DNA of 64,000 nucleotides from CAJCIT01 sp963771305 (GTDB taxonomy: Bacteria > Acidobacteriota > Terriglobia > Bryobacterales > Bryobacteraceae). The DNA is taken from positions 19,648 to 83,647 of the forward strand of contig CAVYTS010000030.1 in the NCBI GenBank assembly GCA_963771305.1, written 5' to 3'. This document shows positions 54,094 through 63,314 of this stretch, piece by piece. The stretch's first letter is position 1; every line of letters starts with the position of its first letter. The position numbers and the translations under genes were made by a program. The notes below the pieces were generated by a model. It saw nothing but the letters and a program-made list of their open reading frames with translations, was not told where the DNA came from and did not search any database.

Positions 54094-55518
54094 ATGGTTA
54101 GAGCTCGTTTTGCCCCGTCGCCGACCGGCTATTTGCACATTGGCAGCGCCCGGACGTTCATATTCAACTGGTTGTTCGTTCGGCATTATCAGGGCGTGAT
54201 GATTCTGCGGATCGACGACACAGACGTCGATCGCAACACCCAAGCCTCTCTTGATTCCATCAGTGATGGCCTGAACTGGCTGGGGCTGGGTTGGGACGAG
54301 TTCTACCGGCAATCTGAACGGCTCGAACTGCACCGCCAATTAGCGTACCGGCTTGCTGGCCGAAGGTGTCGCTTACCGCGACTTCACGCCGGCCGAAGCG
54401 AACCTTGAAGATCGAGGTCATGCCGATGGGCCGTGGCTCTGCAATCCGGAGATGCGCGCCTCAAGCACCAGCGAAAGTGATCGCCGGGCGGCGGCGGGTG
54501 AGCCGTTCGTGATCCGTTATCGCGTGCCACGCGAAATACCGCGTGAGATCCGATTCCGCGATTTGGTCTATGGCGAACAAAGCAAGTTGACCGCCGATAT
54601 GGAGGACTTTGCTCTGCTGCGCAGCAATGGCATGCCGACCTATCACTTGGCATCCTGCGCCGATGACATCGACCTGAACATCACCCACATCGTGCGCGGG
54701 CAGGATCACCTTTCCAACACATTCAAGCACCTGCTGATCTTCGAGGGCGCCCGCGCTCCAGTGCCGCAGTTCGCGCACTTGCCGCTGCTGACCGCCCCGG
54801 ATGGAGCAAAGCTGTCAAAGCGCAGGCACGGCCCCGTGGTGAGCGTAACGACGTACCGCGACCACGGGTTTCTGCCGATCGGGTATATCAATTTTCTGTG
54901 CTTGCTAGGGATGGTCGCCCAAAGATAATCGCGAGCAAATGACGATTCGCGAATTGACGGCGGCGTTCTCCTTCGATGGCGTAAACCGCAGCAATGCGGT
55001 GGTCAATTTCAGCGACGAAGATCCGATTGACCCCAAGGCGCTTTGGCTGAATGCCCAGCATCTGCGGACCCTGCCGGTCGAAGAGCTGTTGCCGCAGGTC
55101 AAAGCTGTCCTGGCGGCTCACGGCCTGACCCCTCCCGCCGACGAGCAACAGTTCGCGCGCGTTGTCGACGTGATCCGGTCTCGATTTTCCACGCTGTTCG
55201 ACTTCGCGACCAAGGGCCGGGCTTACTTTGCCGACGATTTCGAAATCGAAAAGAACGCGCTAGAAAAGCTCGATCTGCCGGGCGCACGGCAACTCTTGCA
55301 CGAGCTCGCGGAACGAATTGCCGCGAATCCGGAGTTCTCAGAAGCCTCGGTGGAAGCTGAGCTGCGCAAGCTCGCCGAAGAGAAGGGTGTTAAGGCAGGA
55401 CTGTTGATCAATGCCAGCCGGGCCGCCTTGACCGGGCAATCGGTTGGGCCCAGCGCTTTCGCCGTGTTTCGCATGCCTCGGACGCGATCGAGTCGTTGAG
55501 CGGTTGCGGAAAGTATAA
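54094..55518 (+). CDS. gltX: Glutamyl-tRNA synthetase, broken by three single-base frameshifts
   Basis: The pieces add up to a full ~475-residue GltX. Piece 1 (54094-54352): RARFAPSPTGYLHIGSARTFIFNWL (HIGH-type motif). Piece 2 to ~54911: LLAEGVAYRDFTPAEA, VIRYRVPREIPREIRFRDLVYG, THIVRGQDHLSNTFKHLLIF and the KMSKS-like GAKLSKRRHG. Piece 3 to ~55473: GWSPKDNREQMTIRELTAAFSFDGV and the anticodon-binding domain. Piece 4 ends LGRDRVVERLRKV at TAA 55516-55518. Each junction is repaired by removing one base (near 54352, 54911, 55473). All catalytic elements persist, so sequence error or a very recent lesion is more likely than long decay. Confidence 0.88.
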
Positions 55519-55520
55519 GC

Positions 55521-57102
55521 GTGTCACAAATCATTCTTGGTCTGGGCGGCCTGCTGAGCGATCCGGCCTGCTGTGTGTTGAAGAACGGCGAGTTTGCCTC
55601 CGCCGTGGAACAAAGCAAGGTTTCACGGCACGACCGTCCCGGATGAGTTTCCGGACGAGGCGTACCAAACGGCCATGCAGGTAGCCGGGATTACACCGGA
55701 CGAAATCGATTGTGTGGCGATTGCCCGGCCGTTTGCCCGAGGCACCGAAAGTGCGGCGCACTTGGAGCTTCTGGCGCGCTTCCCGCGCAGTGAGATTGTG
55801 GTGGTGGAGCACCACTTCGCGCATGCCGCCTCAGCGTACTACGTGTCGGGGTTCAGCGATGCAACGGTTCTAAGCCTCGACCGCGCGGGTGATTTCCGTT
55901 CCGGCGTGCTCTTCCAGGCCAAGGAGAATCAGCTGACTCCGGTCCGCGAGTTGTACTTCCCCGATTCGCTCGGCGTGATCTTTAACCGCGTGACAGACCT
56001 GCTGGGCTTTGAAGCTCGCGGCGACGAGCACAAGGTGCAGTGGCTGGCGACTACGGCTGAGGCCGGTGACAGCTCCGCTGTTCCACGAACTGCTCCATCG
56101 GGGAGGCTCCGCGTGGCCGCAGGTGGATCGGTCCTTCTTGGACGCCGAGCGAATCTCCGGAGGCGGATTCAGCGAGCGCTTCTATCAGCTATTAGACCTG
56201 GAAGCGGGCCAGCCCATTCCGCCCCGGCGGAAAGCAGAGATCGCCGCCGGGTTGCAGTTGGCCATCAACGAATCCGTTGCCGGGCATGATCGGCGAGGCC
56301 GAGAGGGTTTGCTTGGCGGGCGGACTAGGCCTGAACGCGTTGCTGGTGGCGTCGCTCGAACAGAAGTACAATCACGTCTTTGTGCAGCCCGCGGCGGGGA
56401 ACGCGGGCACCGCTCTGGGTGCGGCCCTCGAAGCCTGGCACCATTTCTATCGTCACGAGGAGCGTGTGCCGCTCAGAACGCTTTGCCTCGGCCCGCAGTT
56501 CAAGCCGGAAGAGATCAAGCAGGTGGTGGAGAACTGCAAGCTGAAGTTCCGTTACCTGCTGACCGACGGCGAACTCATCGACACCGCGATTGAGGCCCTG
56601 AGTGACAACAAGATTGTGGCTTGGATGAACGGCCGGATGGAGTTCGGTCCACGTGCTCTCGGCAACCGCAGTATTCTGGCCTCGCCGCTGAACCCTTACT
56701 CAACTGAAAACCTGAATGTCTACATCAAGCGGAGAGAGAGCTTCCGAAAGTTTGCCGCCTCGGTTCCGGCAGAGCTGGCCGGCCAGTACTTCGAGGTCGG
56801 GCCGAATTCACGTTTTCTGGCAACGGTCGGAACGGTGCGTGAAGAGTATAGAAAGACCTTCGAAGCGGCCCTGCTCGGCGATGGCTCATGTGCGCGTGCA
56901 CACGGTGGAAAAGGAAGAGAATCCACGCTACCACGCACTGCTGCTGGCCGCCGGCAAAGCCACCGGTTTGCCGGTGCTTTACAACACCAGCTTTAACCTG
57001 TTCGGCGATCCATTGGTTTGCACCCCGCGTGACGCCGTGCGTAGCTTCTATTCCTCAGGGATCGACACACTATTTGTGGGGAATTTCTACCTGGAGAAGT
57101 AA
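55521..57102 (+). CDS. NodU/CmcH-type carbamoyltransferase, four single-base frameshifts
   Basis: Starts at GTG 55521, 2 bp after the gltX stop (MSQIILGLGGLLSDPACCVLKNGE...VEQSKVSRHDRPG), then changes frame near 55644 (EFPDEAYQTAMQVAGI), near 56070 (PLFHELLHRGGSAWP), near 56285 (MIGEAERVCLAGGLGLNALL) and near 56889 (VRVHTVEKEENPRYHALL). Motifs: VVEHHFAHAASAYY (His pair of the YrdC-like/Kae1-like fold), VCLAGGLGLNALL, GRMEFGPRALGNRSIL and PVLYNTSFNLFGDPLV. By family it transfers carbamoyl from carbamoyl phosphate to a hydroxyl on a sugar, polyketide or lipid. One surplus base explains each shift. Close to exosortase genes, so an exopolysaccharide link is possible. Confidence 0.85.
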
Positions 57103-57314
57103 GAGGCCTGGGTTAAGCCGGTTACCGCTCGTTCAGCGGCGATGAGGTTCGGCATTTGGAATGCAGGTGGCTCCTTGGCAGTTTTCTGGGCGATCCTGGG
57201 GAATTCTGCTTGGTGTTTTGTGTTTAACTGAGAAGTCAAGACCTGAAATGACTAGCAGTCCCATCGCTCGCACCGGCTGAGGCGCCACAACAGCCGCTGG
57301 CGCAGTCTTCGCGC

Positions 57315-58232
57315 ATGCCCTGGCAGCCAATCGTCTGGTTCGGGGCGCTCTTGATTGCCTGCTACGCCCCGATGCTATGGCAGTTAGTCAAGGATTTGGG
57401 CCACCGACGACAACATGGGACACGGGTTCTTCGTTCCGGTTGTGGCCGGTTATGTGGTCTGGCAGAGGCGGGATCAATTGCTGGCGAGCCTCGACAAATC
57501 GAGTGCTTGGGGCCTGCTGATTTTGGCTTGGGGCGCCATTCAATCCGTACTGGCCACCTTGGGTGCCGAGTTGTTCACACAACGCTTGGCGTTTGTAATC
57601 TCGCTGGCGGGAATGGTCGTCTACCTCGGAGGCAAGCGGTGGTTCAAAATACTGGCGTTTCCGCTCTGGCGTTGCTGCTCTTCATGATCCCCATCCCGGC
57701 CATCATCTATGCGCAACTCACGTTGCGGCTCCAGGAGTTAGCTACGACCCTGGCCGAATGGATGCTCAGCGCGGTTGGCATTCCCGTCATTCGCACCGGC
57801 AACCTGCTCGAACTGCCCAGCCAGGTTTTGAACGTCGCCGAAGCATGTAGCGGAATTCGATCACTTCTTTCGCTGTCCTTCCTTTCGCTCGTCTACGCAT
57901 ACTTCCGGGATAATCGAACTTGGGTGCGCTGGCTCCTGTTCTTTTCCACCGTCCCGATCGCAATCGGCGCGAATGCGATTCGAGTCGCTCTGACAGGAGT
58001 GCTTTCCGAGGTGAATACCAAGCTCGCTCAGGGGGCGTATCATGAGGTGGAAGGCTACATCGTCTTCGTCATCGCCTTGGTGGCCTTGATCTCGTTCCAT
58101 AAGTCTGATCAATCTCGCCACCCGCAAACGACGTGCGGCACCTTCGGAGCCAGGCTCGCCAAGTGTTTGAGGCGCTCGGCGCGCCAATATAGAGACAGAT
58201 TCCAGAAAGGTACACAATGGACGGATTTTTAA
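57315..58232 (+). CDS. Exosortase (EpsH/Xrt family), frameshifted
   Basis: Multi-helix membrane transpeptidase. Frame A (57315): MPWQPIVWFGALLIACYAPMLWQLVKD; frame B from ~57397: WATDDNMGHGFFVPVVAGYVVWQRRD...WFKILAFP; back to frame A at ~57665: ALLLFMIPIPAIIYAQLTL to the end. Catalytic Cys in NVAEACSGIRSLLSL, Arg in NAIRVALTG and His in GAYHEVEGYIVF are all present. One surplus base and one missing base explain the breaks. A further surplus base near 57278 would extend the start to ATG 57248 (MTSSPIARTGEAP...). It cleaves PEP-CTERM-type proteins at the membrane by family; no such target is visible here. Overlaps the EpsI-like gene. Confidence 0.85.
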   Translation: MPWQPIVWFGALLIACYAPMLWQLVKDLGHRRQHGTRVLRSGCGRLCGLAEAGSIAGEPRQIECLGPADFGLGRHSIRTGHLGCRVVHTTLGVCNLAGGNGRLPRRQAVVQNTGVSALALLLFMIPIPAIIYAQLTLRLQELATTLAEWMLSAVGIPVIRTGNLLELPSQVLNVAEACSGIRSLLSLSFLSLVYAYFRDNRTWVRWLLFFSTVPIAIGANAIRVALTGVLSEVNTKLAQGAYHEVEGYIVFVIALVALISFHKSDQSRHPQTTCGTFGARLAKCLRRSARQYRDRFQKGTQWTDF

Positions 58233-58892
58233 AGTCAAAGACGGCCACCATCCTCACCGTTGCTCTGCTGTGCCAAGTGGTTTTGTTTTATGGCTTCTCG
58301 CGCACAGAGGTCTCGCCGCGACCCAAGCCATTGGCGAACTTCACCATGCCAAACAACGGCTGGAGAGCGGTCCAGGACGTCCAACTCGACAAAGAGACCC
58401 TTGACGTCTTAAATGCGGACGACATTCTTTCCCGGGTCTATCAGAATAGCTGCGGGCGGTTTAGCAGATCTGTTCGTTGCCTATTTCCAGACCCAACGGA
58501 ATGGGAAGGCGCCCCATTCGCCGAAGAACTGCCTTCCCGGGAGCGGTTGGGTGGCATCGCAGGCTGGAACTATCGCCGTGCCAGTTAAGGTCGAAGCGCA
58601 ACCGATTCTGGTGAACCGTTATATTGTGGCTCGCGGCTCAAATCAGAGCGTGGTTCTCTACTGGTATCAATCGCGCAGCCGGGTGGTGGCCAGCGAGTAT
58701 TCGGCTAAGGTATACACGGTGATGGACGCCGTCCGCTTCAACCGCACCGACACGGCCTTAGTGCGTGTGGTTGTAGCCGTAAACAACGGGAATACAGTAG
58801 GCGGCCGTCCAGACCGCTACATCGTTTGTCCAGGCATTCTTCGAGCCGCTGAAACAGTATTTGCCGTCTTAGATGGCTTGGCTGAGGGCTGA
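58217..58892 (+). CDS. EpsI-like exosortase-associated protein, frameshifted
   Basis: Piece 1 (from ATG 58217): MDGFLKSKTATILTVALLCQVVLFYGFSRTE (one membrane anchor), LANFTMPNNGWRAVQDVQLDKETLDVLNADDILSRVYQ. Piece 2 after a surplus base near 58451: AGGLADLFVAYFQTQRNGKAPHSPKNCLPGSGW, VNRYIVARGSNQSVVLYWYQS, EYSAKVYTVMDAVRFNRTDTALVRV. The SPKNCLPGSGW block with its Cys is diagnostic of the EpsI family found fused to or beside exosortases, where it assists polysaccharide or protein export in an undefined way. Overlaps the exosortase end by 16 bp. Confidence 0.84.
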
Positions 58893-59204
58893 CGGTTTCC
58901 TAGGCGAAGGACTGCGACTAAAAATAAAGGGAGCGCCGCCGTCTCTCGTTCGGCGGGCTCCCATAGCGGAGCAGACTCGGAGGTAGCCTGCCCCTATACA
59001 TATTGTGACTCACCCGAAAACAAAATGTTTCGGTTGTGCGAACTTTTTTTGAGTTTTGATGCATTTTTTTAGCCGTTGGAATCGTTTTAGCCGTTGCTAG
59101 TATCTATAATCGAGGATGGTCGCCCTGATGCTGGCTGGCGGCCATGGTAAAGTCTTTGACTCAACTCGTTCAACTTCGCACCGAACAGCCCTCGGCGCTT
59201 GCCG
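58893..59204. other. AT-rich intergenic region upstream of moaA with hairpins
   Basis: About 310 bp without a gene. A strong stem (gggagcgccgcc/ggcgggctccc, one bulge, 58929-58962) is followed on the minus strand by a T-rich tract (tttattttt), so it resembles a minus-strand terminator. A second hairpin (ccgaaa/tttcgg, 59014-59033) and T runs at 59043 and 59074 come next. tttagccgtt occurs twice (59070 and 59087). No molybdenum-cofactor riboswitch could be recognised. Possible promoter region of moaA. Confidence 0.5.
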
Positions 59205-60195
59205 ATGCCGGAAACGGGTCCGTTGATCGATCGACATGGCCGTGTTCATTCCGATCTGCGCATCAGCGTGACGGACCGTTGCAATATCCGTTGTTTCTAC
59301 TGCATGCCGGAGGAGGGCGGCGCATTTGCTCCGAATTCGCAGCTCATCGGCTTTCCCCAACTGGTCCGTGCCGCCAAGATCGGCGTGGGGCTCGGAATCA
59401 GGAAGATCCGCCTGACCGGCGGGGAGCCGCTGCTCCGGCCCCGGTTGGCAGACCTCATCAGCCAGCTTTCGGCGCTGCCCGCTCAGCGACTTGGCATTAA
59501 CAACCAACGGGTTGCTCTTGGCGCAGCAAGCCAAGAGCTTCGCCAAGCTGGCCTGCGCCGCCTCAACATCCATCTGGATTCACTGGATCGCGAACGCTTT
59601 CATCGGATTGCGAGGAGAGACGAGTTGGCGCGAGTTCTAGCTGGCATCGATGCGGCTGCCGCGGAGGGATTCGATTTCAAGTTGAATGCGGTGGCGGTGA
59701 AGAATCTCTCGGAGCCCGATCTGGTTCCGTTGGTTCGTTTTGCGCGCGAACGAGGCGTTGAAATCCGCTTCATCGAGTTCATGCCGCTGGACGGGCAGAG
59801 CCTGTGGGACGGCGCCCAGGTGCTGACCGCCGATGAGATGATCGACATTCTGGAAGCTGAATTCGGCCCGCTTGCGGCCAATCGCCGATCCGGACCCACG
59901 CGCGCCCGCCACGGAATACGAGTTTGCGGACGGTTCACGGGTCGGCTTCATCGCGTCGGTGAGCCGTCCGTTCTGCCAGAATTGCAACCGATTGCGCCTT
60001 ACCTCCGACGGCAAGCTCCGCAATTGTCTGTTTGCCCGCGAGGAAACCGATATCCGCCATGCCCTCCAGTCCGGCTCCGACGAGGAACTTGAATACTTAT
60101 TCAGAGCGACGATCTGGAAGAAGTGGGCGGGCCACCAGATTGGGCAGCCGGCGTTTGAAGCGCCACAGCGCCCCATGTATTCCATCGGCGGCTGA
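59205..60195 (+). CDS. moaA: GTP 3',8-cyclase MoaA, frameshifted
   Basis: Radical SAM enzyme that converts GTP to the molybdopterin precursor with MoaC. Start ATG 59205 (or TTG 59199): MPETGPLIDRHGRVHSDLRISVTDRCNIRCFYCMPEE carries the CxxxCxxC cluster. IRLTGGEPLLRP is normal. Between ~59480 and ~59533 the main frame reads nonsense, while the next frame restores LSDLALTTNGLLLAQQA: a surplus base then a missing base. Near 59880 another surplus base moves to IADPDPRAPATEYEFADGSRVGF...FCQNCNRLRLTSDGKLRNCLF with the second cluster. The essential C-terminal GG (MYSIGG) is at 60195. All motifs are therefore conserved behind three indels. Confidence 0.87.
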
Positions 60196-60199
60196 AGCC

Positions 60200-61299
60200 T
60201 CAGCGCGGAGTGGCGTTTCCCTCGGAAGCCTGCTGAATCCCTCGCGCCGTCAGCAGATACACCGCAAAACTGCCCAGCCAGTGGCCGCCCTCATAATGTT
60301 CGCCGGTGACGGATTTCAGACCGTCGCGCGAATGCTCGTCGGCCGTCGCTCGCAACACCTTCACCCGCGGATCGCTCTCGGGCAACGCGGACACGATTCC
60401 ATACAGCATCCAGGCGCGGCTCAGGTTCAGTCCGTCCAGGTGAGCCAGCTTGCCGTCGGTTGGATCGGCGACTACCGCCGGGCGGAGCCAGTCGCCGGGC
60501 TCTCCGCCAATCCGGGAATGAATTCATCCAGCCACTTGGCAAACTCGGCGCGCGTCAGAACCCGGCGCATCACATCCGCCTCCGCCAGACAAGGTGAGAG
60601 AAAATCCTCTCCCGACGGCTCGTAGGCAAACGGGCACGCGCGGTCCTTCCCATAGAACTGCCTTGCTTTGCTTTCGACCAGCGCCTTCAACTGCGCATTC
60701 TGCGTTTGCCGCGCATAATCCAACGCAAGCCCCAGCCCAAAGGCCGTGTTCGAGTGCTCGCCGCTTCGCACCGGAAAAGTCAGCTTCTTCAGCCACTCCT
60801 CGAGCCGCGCGACCGCCGCCTCTTCCAAAGGCTTGAGCGCGGCAGCCCATTGCCTGGCATCGGGGTCGTTCCACTCCTGCAGTTCCGCCGACAACTGCAG
60901 CAGCCATGCCAAACCGTAAGGCCTCTCGAACGATGCGCGGCCTTCGCCCCTCAAGTACTTTGCTTCAGCCTGCAGATTCTCCGCCGTGAGACTCTGTCGC
61001 AGCGCTTGCTTCGCCTTCGCCGCCAGCGGCGCGTCCGGGTAAGTACGCGCCAACCGCGCCAGCATCCAGTGGCCATGAACAGAGGAATGCCAGTCATAAC
61101 AGCCATAGAACGCCGGTGTCAATTCTCGCGGCGGTAGCACATCTTTATCGGAGTTCAGGAGATGGCCGATCTTGGAAGGGTACTCGCGATGCACGCAAGC
61201 CAGCGCGAGGTTCGCCAGCCGGTCCGCCGTCGCCACATCCAGCGTGCTCGAATACATCGCCGAAGCTCCTGTCAGGAAGAGTAGTAAGAGAAGTCGCAA
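60200..61299 (-). CDS. DUF2891-type protein, exported, with one frameshift
   Basis: Main frame from ATG 61299: signal peptide (MRLLLLLFLTGASA), then VATADRLANLALACVHREYPSKIGHLLNS, AFYGCYDWHSSVHGHWMLARL (conserved HSSVHGHW block), ERPYGLAWLLQL, SGEHSNTAFGLGLALDYAR and AYEPSGEDFLSPCLAEADVMRRVL. It leaves the frame near 60497 (one base missing) and resumes as LRPAVVADPTDGKLAHLDGLNLSRAWMLYGI, ending HYEGGHWLGSFAVYLLTARG...ATPR at 60200. The alpha/alpha-barrel-like repeats with YGLAWLL and GGHWLGSFA are typical of DUF2891; function unknown. Convergent with moaA, 4 bp between the ends. Confidence 0.82.
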
Positions 61300-61383
61300 A
61301 CTAGACCATTGTAGGGGCGCGCTCGCCTCTTCGGGTTATCATCTTCAGAGAACGCCAAGGTCCGTAGCTGCATCAGTCCGCTG

Positions 61384-61713
61384 TCACAGGGTGCCCACGG
61401 GGAGGAATTGGATGTCGATGTTGCCGGCCCGCCGTTCTTTGTACATGACGCCCTCGCCGTCCGAATAGCCGGTAATCCGCACTGAGGTGTCGGACGTCCA
61501 GTCGAACCTAAGATAATCGGTTTCTTCGGAAAGCTGAAAGACGGTTGTGCCACCTCTTCTTGGATCTTCGCCAACCCGCACGATGCGAACCTGGGTGACT
61601 GAAGGGCAATAGCCGAGTAACGCTTCGCATCTCTTTCGAAGGTGCACGGCGACAAAAGTGCCATTCGGGCTCGATTTCCTCGCGATGACGTCACCGTCCG
61701 AGACAGATGGCAA
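61384..61713 (-). CDS. Hypothetical protein, probably with frameshifted secreted N-terminus
   Basis: 109 residues, first possible start TTG. The sequence RKSSPNGTFVAVHLRKRCEALLGYCPSVTQVRIVRVGE, TVFQLSEETDYLRFDWTSDTSVRITGYSDGEGV resembles small proteins that describe a state after 'SPDG' (S-P-x-G-x-x-x-A), including a Cys pair. A hydrophobic leader (MLRATILCLGGSGLAAGSVFYGVLANCHL, starting ~61793) lies directly upstream in another frame, so one indel near 61700 would give a ~135-residue exported protein. No function is suggested. It lies between the DUF2891 gene and tniQ on the same strand. Confidence 0.45.
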   Translation of the reverse strand: MPSVSDGDVIARKSSPNGTFVAVHLRKRCEALLGYCPSVTQVRIVRVGEDPRRGGTTVFQLSEETDYLRFDWTSDTSVRITGYSDGEGVMYKERRAGNIDIQFLPVGTL

Positions 61714-61896
61714 TTGGCCAGCACTCCGTAGAAAACAGATCCTGCGGCGAGTCCACTCCCTCCCAGGCAGAGAATCGTCGCTCGAAGCATAGCCTGCCGA
61801 TCATTACCCGGCACCCACACGCTTCTTCCTGTCACTTCACTCATAGGTTTGCAGAATTGGAACCATAGCTTTGCAAAAAGAGATTCCGATGATGGT

Positions 61897-63312
61897 CTAC
61901 AGGCCGAGTTCCTGCCGAACTGCACGCAGGGCGGCCCGTCCCTCTTCCAGATTCAGGTAGTCGGAACTGGTCAACAGGGGGCGTATGTGCCGGCGGGTGA
62001 GGCCAATCCCGTTGGCATATAGTTCGTAGGCGATTCGCTTCACCTCTTCGCCAGCCTGAGATTTCCTTTCGCTCGCACGCTTGACGCGGTATTCCGCATA
62101 GAGCTTTGCGATGTCACGGCAGAGGTCCGGAAAATGGCGACGAACTGTTACCTCTGAATGGCTAATCCGCTTCATGACTTGCGTGACGGAGGGCGGTGGG
62201 CTCTCGTGAAGCGCTGATTGGAGTGCTTCAATTACTTGCGGTTCGTTCATCCGCCGCCCGTACTGGATCGTCGTTCGCCGAGGGCCGCGGTCCGGCTCGA
62301 CCGGTGAGGACCTGAGAAATCCTCGCGAGGAGACGCATCCTGCAGTTCCGAGCAGAAAGTCCAGCAGCGGTGCTTCCACGCGAAAGGCCATATCCAAAAG
62401 CAGGGCCAATCGCGGTAAGGCTTTGCCTCGTTGCCATCTGCTGACATCTCCTCTACCAACCTGCATAAGTCTGGCGAAGGCGGAAGCATTGCCGGCACTC
62501 GTGCTCTCAACGCACCCTCCAATGGTTTGTGCGAGACGTTCTTTTGTTGGGGGAGATGCAATGCGTGGAGCGGCGGAAATTAGCTCCCCAACGGCAGTTG
62601 CTACCCACGTAGCCCACATCAATTCAGCACCGGCGAGTTCTTGGGAACTTGATGCCTGCTCAGCGCCGACGAGCGCTCTCTCGCACCGGGAGCAGTAACC
62701 GGGCCGCGAGCGCCAATCCAACGGGCCGACGCGACGCGCACAATACGGACACGTGTCGCGCAGTTTGCAGCGATGGTACGTGCACATGTTCACGGCTTGC
62801 ATCGTCCAAAGGAGAGGCTCGTAGATTGGTTGCTTGGCCTTTAGCCACGCCCGAAAGCAGCGGTCGCACCAAGCACGCCAGCGGCGCAACAGCGCATGCC
62901 CCGGCAAGACCTGCGCCCAGGTGAGCAGCGTCAAATAGCGGAGATCCCGACGACCAGTGAGTGCCTCCACAACCCTGACAAAGTCCACAGCCGGTGATCC
63001 GTGGCCATTGATGGTGTGCGTGGAATAGCCGCCATCGCCGGTTACCCGGAAGCTGAAGATGTTGCCTTTGCCCGCCAATGCCTTGATCTCTTTCCAATAG
63101 AGAAGACCAGGCGATACGCAATGCGCCTCGGCAAGCCGTGCGATATAGCCGGTAAGACTCTCGACCATCGGTGTGCCAACTCCAATTGGAGGCAGGCTGT
63201 ACAGCCGGGTGGTGGGAGGAAGCACCGGCGAGTTCAACTCCATCGGTTCGTACTCGCGAATCACATCCATATGCGAGACTATGCGGCGGCAACCACAAAC
63301 CAGTGAACGCAC
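61897..63312 (-). CDS. tniQ: TniQ family transposition protein (large, TnsD-like)
   Basis: 471 residues from GTG 63312; ATG at 63270 or 63243 are alternatives. ~35-215 is the TniQ domain (VESLTGYIARLAEAHCVSPG) with Cys pairs of zinc ribbons (149/152, 177/182, 188/191, 207/210). ~275-322 resembles an HTH (FARLMQVGRGDVSRWQRGKALPRLALLLDMAF). The C-terminal half has two repeats of a helical DNA-binding type (PPSVTQVMKRISHSEVTVRRHFPDLCRDIAKLYAEY; HIRPLLTSSDYLNLEEGRAALRAVRQEL). By family TniQ/TnsD selects the transposition target for a Tn7/Tn5053-like element. It begins 2 bp after the tniB stop. Confidence 0.87.
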   Translation of the reverse strand: MRSLVCGCRRIVSHMDVIREYEPMELNSPVLPPTTRLYSLPPIGVGTPMVESLTGYIARLAEAHCVSPGLLYWKEIKALAGKGNIFSFRVTGDGGYSTHTINGHGSPAVDFVRVVEALTGRRDLRYLTLLTWAQVLPGHALLRRWRAWCDRCFRAWLKAKQPIYEPLLWTMQAVNMCTYHRCKLRDTCPYCARRVGPLDWRSRPGYCSRCERALVGAEQASSSQELAGAELMWATWVATAVGELISAAPRIASPPTKERLAQTIGGCVESTSAGNASAFARLMQVGRGDVSRWQRGKALPRLALLLDMAFRVEAPLLDFLLGTAGCVSSRGFLRSSPVEPDRGPRRTTIQYGRRMNEPQVIEALQSALHESPPPSVTQVMKRISHSEVTVRRHFPDLCRDIAKLYAEYRVKRASERKSQAGEEVKRIAYELYANGIGLTRRHIRPLLTSSDYLNLEEGRAALRAVRQELGL

Positions 63313-63314
63313 CT

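Noticed and set aside
54340..58460. Programmed +1 frameshifting as a regulatory system shared by gltX, carbamoyltransferase, exosortase and EpsI-like genes
   Set aside because: The shift sites share no slippery heptamer, in-frame stop arrangement or downstream structure I could find, and missing bases also occur. Sequence error explains all cases more simply.
58919..59100. Molybdenum-cofactor riboswitch upstream of moaA
   Set aside because: Hairpins and T runs are present but the conserved helices and tetraloop-receptor elements of that riboswitch could not be recognised.
61272..61925. A 217-codon minus-strand frame covering the small hypothetical gene
   Set aside because: Only its first hydrophobic part looks protein-like; the rest is Ser/Arg/Pro-rich filler out of frame with the better conserved-looking 61384-61713 reading.
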